Assembly (NCBI GenBank): GCA_903928755.1
Contig: CAIYSH010000157.1
Span: 1-8,987 of the forward strand
Length of the DNA stretch: 8,987 bases
Direction of reading: 5' to 3'
Source of the DNA: an uncultured Alphaproteobacteria bacterium
Lineage (GTDB): Bacteria > Pseudomonadota > Alphaproteobacteria > Caulobacterales > Caulobacteraceae
The notes under the pieces: generated by a model
What the model saw: the letters and a program-made list of their open reading frames with translations, nothing else
The model's database searches: none
Told to the model about the DNA's origin: nothing
Shown here: positions 7,561 to 8,987 of the stretch, piece after piece
How positions within the stretch are numbered: position 1 is the stretch's first letter
Layout of the letters: the number at the start of each line of letters is the position of its first letter
Translations under genes and position numbers: made by a program

Positions 7561-8325
7561 ATGACTCATCTCTATATATTTGCGCATTTCGACGATGAGC
7601 TGGGCATTTTGCCACTCATGATCCAGCGTCAGAAATCGAACCTCCCACAGAAATTCATCTATGTTGCAGGTTACAGTGCGAGCAGCGCTGAAATCAGGAA
7701 AACTGAAACCCTGACCCTGCTGAAGCACTTCGGCTTCGATCCAGATGCCGTTTTCACGCTGAAGGGCAGGGCCCTTGATGGGGAGCTGCACAAATACCCA
7801 CTGGAAGTATTTTCAGAGCTCTCTGAAGTTGTCGACGCCGTCGGACCGATCGCCAGCATCACAACCACGGCCTGGGAGGGCGGGCATCCGGATCATGATA
7901 TCTGCGCGGCCTTGACGGTCTGTCTGGGCAAGGCGCGCGGCGTGCCGATGGCACAATTCAGCCTGTACAACGGGAAAAACCTGCCCTGGCGGCTGTTCCG
8001 TGGTGCCTGGCCGCTCGCAGAGGGCGGGCCGACGCGACGTGTCAGACTTGGCCTGCAAGACTGGCAACGGGTCCTGGCCGCCGTCAGGTTCTATCCGTCG
8101 CAGTGGCGGACATGGGTCGGTCTCTGGCCAGCCATGGTGATGAGTTTTGTGCGGCGTGGATTTACCTGTCAGGACCTGGATCCCGCGCGCGTGATGCAGA
8201 GACCCCACTCTGGCCCCCTGCTTTACGAGCGCATGTTCAAGGTCGACTATTCCGAGGTGCGACGCGGCACGGATGCCCTGCTTGAAGCCGCCTCTGGACG
8301 CCTCAGCCCGCCCCCGTCGGTCTGA
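7561..8325 (+). CDS. PIG-L/LmbE-family zinc-dependent N-deacetylase
   Basis: A 254-residue deacetylase of the PIG-L/LmbE family (PF02585), whose members remove acetyl groups from N-acetylglucosamine-containing lipids, sugars or cofactors. The first motif is AHFDDE at residues 8-13 (usual form AHPDDE). It supplies zinc ligands His9 and Asp12 and the probable base Asp11. The second is HPDH at 109-112, with zinc ligand His112. All active-site residues are present, so it should be active. No signal peptide is visible; the mid-protein hydrophobic stretch with several Trp (about 168-195) might form a lipid- or membrane-facing surface. It begins one base after the GNAT stop, with no clear ribosome site, suggesting translational coupling. 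The first ~120 bases are AT-rich while the rest returns to the local GC level. The pairing with a GNAT suggests removal and replacement of an acyl group on an amino sugar (inference). Confidence 0.87.
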   Translation: MTHLYIFAHFDDELGILPLMIQRQKSNLPQKFIYVAGYSASSAEIRKTETLTLLKHFGFDPDAVFTLKGRALDGELHKYPLEVFSELSEVVDAVGPIASITTTAWEGGHPDHDICAALTVCLGKARGVPMAQFSLYNGKNLPWRLFRGAWPLAEGGPTRRVRLGLQDWQRVLAAVRFYPSQWRTWVGLWPAMVMSFVRRGFTCQDLDPARVMQRPHSGPLLYERMFKVDYSEVRRGTDALLEAASGRLSPPPSV

Positions 8326-8344
8326 CAGCGGGGGGAGGGTCTTT
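8311..8344 (+). terminator. Weak candidate terminator at the end of the GNAT/PIG-L pair
   Basis: CCCCCG (8311-8316), in the last codons of the deacetylase, can pair with CGGGGG (8329-8334) across a 12-base loop that contains the stop codon. A short TCTTT follows a few bases later. The stem is G/C-rich but short, and the T-run is poor, so this is only a possibility. Confidence 0.25.
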
Positions 8345-8359
8345 CCAAACCGAATTACG

Positions 8360-8425
8360 GAATTACGGTGACACCTCAGGGAATTACGGTGACACCTCAC
8401 TTGGAATTACGGTGACACCTCACTT
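8360..8425 (+). repeat. Three tandem copies of GAATTACGGTGACACC repeat (left cluster)
   Basis: Copies start at 8360, 8381 and 8404, spaced 21 and 23 bases, close to two DNA turns. The second and third copies run on identically for 22 bases, ending CTCACTT; the first diverges after CTCA. A partial copy (GAATTACG) lies just before, at 8352-8359. Compared with the right cluster, the left copies read ACCTCACTT where the right ones read ACCCCACTT in the same orientation. Confidence 0.9.
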
Positions 8426-8431
8426 AATTGA

Positions 8432-8608
8432 CTCCCGCGTCCCCACGCCCCAGCCTCCGCCGCTAGGTGCCTGCGTCAGGCTGAGAGCGTGGGGCGACCG
8501 CTGGGTGCTGCGGACTCCCTGGCGCGGTTGGAGGCGGAGAGCGGGCGCGTGCTGGCAGCGGGGACCGAGGGCGGGGGTAGTGGAGAGTTAAGTGGGGTGT
8601 CACCGTAA
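8432..8608 (+). pseudogene. C-terminal remnant of a REP-associated tyrosine transposase (RAYT)
   Basis: The frame is open for 58 codons between a TGA at 8429-8431 and a TAA at 8606-8608 formed by the first right-hand repeat. It has no start codon of its own. From about 8471 it reads LRQAESVGRPLG, then LARLEAESGRVL. This matches the usual tail of RAYT (Y1_Tnp, IS200-like) proteins, where a GRPLG motif is followed by an LE-x(3)-GR-x-L segment. The HUH motif and catalytic Tyr of the transposase are absent, so it cannot be active. The last residues (GELSGVSP) are encoded by the repeat itself. The assignment rests on the short motif and on the flanking repeats. Confidence 0.5.
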
Positions 8609-8632
8609 TTGAAGTGGGGTGTCACCGTAATT
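8590..8632 (-). repeat. Two tandem inverted copies of the same repeat (right cluster)
   Basis: Two identical 21-base copies (8590-8610 and 8612-8632), each beginning AAGTGGGG and ending GGTGTCACCGTAATT, are spaced 22 bases apart. They are the reverse complement of the left cluster with one internal base difference. The right edge is 34 bases before the start of the next gene. Confidence 0.9.
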
Positions 8633-8666
8633 GGGTCTTTAACGGCGTTTGTGGCAAGGTTTGACC

Positions 8667-8987
8667 ATGTCGATTATGACCGAGGTCAAGGTTCCGGTTC
8701 ACGTCAGTCGCCCGCTACAACACTGGGCGTTTGGGGTCTTCATACTCGCCCTTTTAACTGTGTTCTTCGCCCTCGCGATTAGGGAGGGCGAGCCGCTTCT
8801 GGTTTGGCGAGCTTGGCCAGCCTATGCCGTTACCGCAATATTCGCTCCCATTGCGCTTCTTATGCTGTCGGCTCGGGCCATCACCGTTGCTATCGATGCA
8901 AAGAACCGCGAGTTGATTATCATTCGGCATCCGCTAATCGGCCGGGGGTTCGCTTCTCGGGTTAGACTCAATGCCGTGACGGGGGTC
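8667..8987 (+). CDS. Membrane protein with two transmembrane helices and a possible PH-like domain, 3' end outside the window
   Basis: The first 107 residues are visible and run off the window edge without a stop. ATG 8667 is preceded by AAGG at 8656-8659 at good spacing; ATG 8676 is a possible alternative. Two hydrophobic segments, about residues 21-39 (WAFGVFILALLTVFFALAI) and 52-70 (AYAVTAIFAPIALLMLSA), predict a helical hairpin at the inner membrane. The last part has an alternating strand pattern (ITVAIDAKNRELIIIRHP, then VRLNAVTGV). This is like the start of a bacterial PH-like domain, in which a membrane hairpin is followed by a beta-barrel. I do not recognise a specific family. Local GC (55% by hand count over 8701-8760) is lower than in the metabolic genes to the left, so it may belong to a different segment beyond the repeat element. 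Confidence 0.7.
   Translation, partial: MSIMTEVKVPVHVSRPLQHWAFGVFILALLTVFFALAIREGEPLLVWRAWPAYAVTAIFAPIALLMLSARAITVAIDAKNRELIIIRHPLIGRGFASRVRLNAVTGV

Larger units (their letters stand above)
8352..8632. mobile_element. Remnant of a REP/RAYT-type element with inverted repeat clusters
   Basis: Three direct copies of a repeat starting GAATTACGGTGACACC on the left face two inverted copies (GGTGTCACCGTAATT) on the right. The innermost ends, CACTTAA (8421-8427) and TTAAGTG (8588-8594), are exact inverted matches. About 160 bases between them read like the tail of a REP-associated tyrosine transposase. RAYT genes are known to sit between inverted REP-type repeats, so the simplest reading is an element that has lost most of its transposase by internal deletion. 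It could still be mobilised by a full-length RAYT elsewhere in the genome (inference). Confidence 0.6.

Noticed and set aside
8352..8632. A CRISPR array
   Set aside because: The copies are nearly contiguous, lack spacers of 30 or so unique bases, and the two clusters face each other; no cas gene is present.

Overview
The window looks like chromosomal or accessory DNA of a GC-rich alphaproteobacterium. The mix of a large TonB-dependent receptor, several alpha/beta hydrolases, a carotenoid oxygenase and a DUF2141 protein is typical of Caulobacterales (Caulobacter/Phenylobacterium-like) or Sphingomonadales. This placement is inferred from gene content and base composition, not from a marker gene. 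No tRNA, rRNA, CRISPR array or intact transposase is visible.

Layout, left edge. About 150 bases at the left edge are less GC-rich (51% by hand count). On the minus strand they hold an open fragment resembling AbiEii/AbiGii-type nucleotidyltransferase toxins. The fragment abuts directly a TonB-dependent receptor gene (+) that has lost its signal peptide and most of its plug domain, so the left edge is a rearrangement breakpoint (or an assembly junction). After a strong intergenic hairpin comes a complete HSL-family (family IV) esterase/lipase on +. It converges on a small secreted SNase-like nuclease on -. Divergent from the nuclease is an epoxide-hydrolase-like alpha/beta hydrolase with an Asp nucleophile.

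Centre and right. A secreted DUF2141 protein and a carotenoid-cleavage-oxygenase-family enzyme with a Tat-like signal form a tight pair. A GNAT acetyltransferase and a PIG-L/LmbE deacetylase, one base apart, form a second pair. An AT-rich patch spans their junction (43% GC over 7501-7680). From about 8350 to 8632 lies a decayed mobile element: three direct copies of a ~20-base repeat on the left, two inverted copies on the right, and between them an open stretch that reads like the C-terminal tail of a REP-associated tyrosine transposase (RAYT, Y1_Tnp). The window ends inside a membrane protein gene with two predicted transmembrane helices.

How the genes may work together (inference). The receptor and hydrolases suggest uptake and hydrolysis of a hydrophobic or ester-containing compound, but the receptor is now broken. 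The DUF2141/oxygenase pair suggests oxidative cleavage of an apocarotenoid or stilbene-like substrate outside the cytoplasm. The GNAT/PIG-L pair suggests N-deacetylation and re-acylation of an amino sugar. I see no clearly new multi-gene system. The items most worth a second look are the left breakpoint, the exported oxygenase with DUF2141, the GNAT/PIG-L pair and the RAYT remnant with its repeat clusters.
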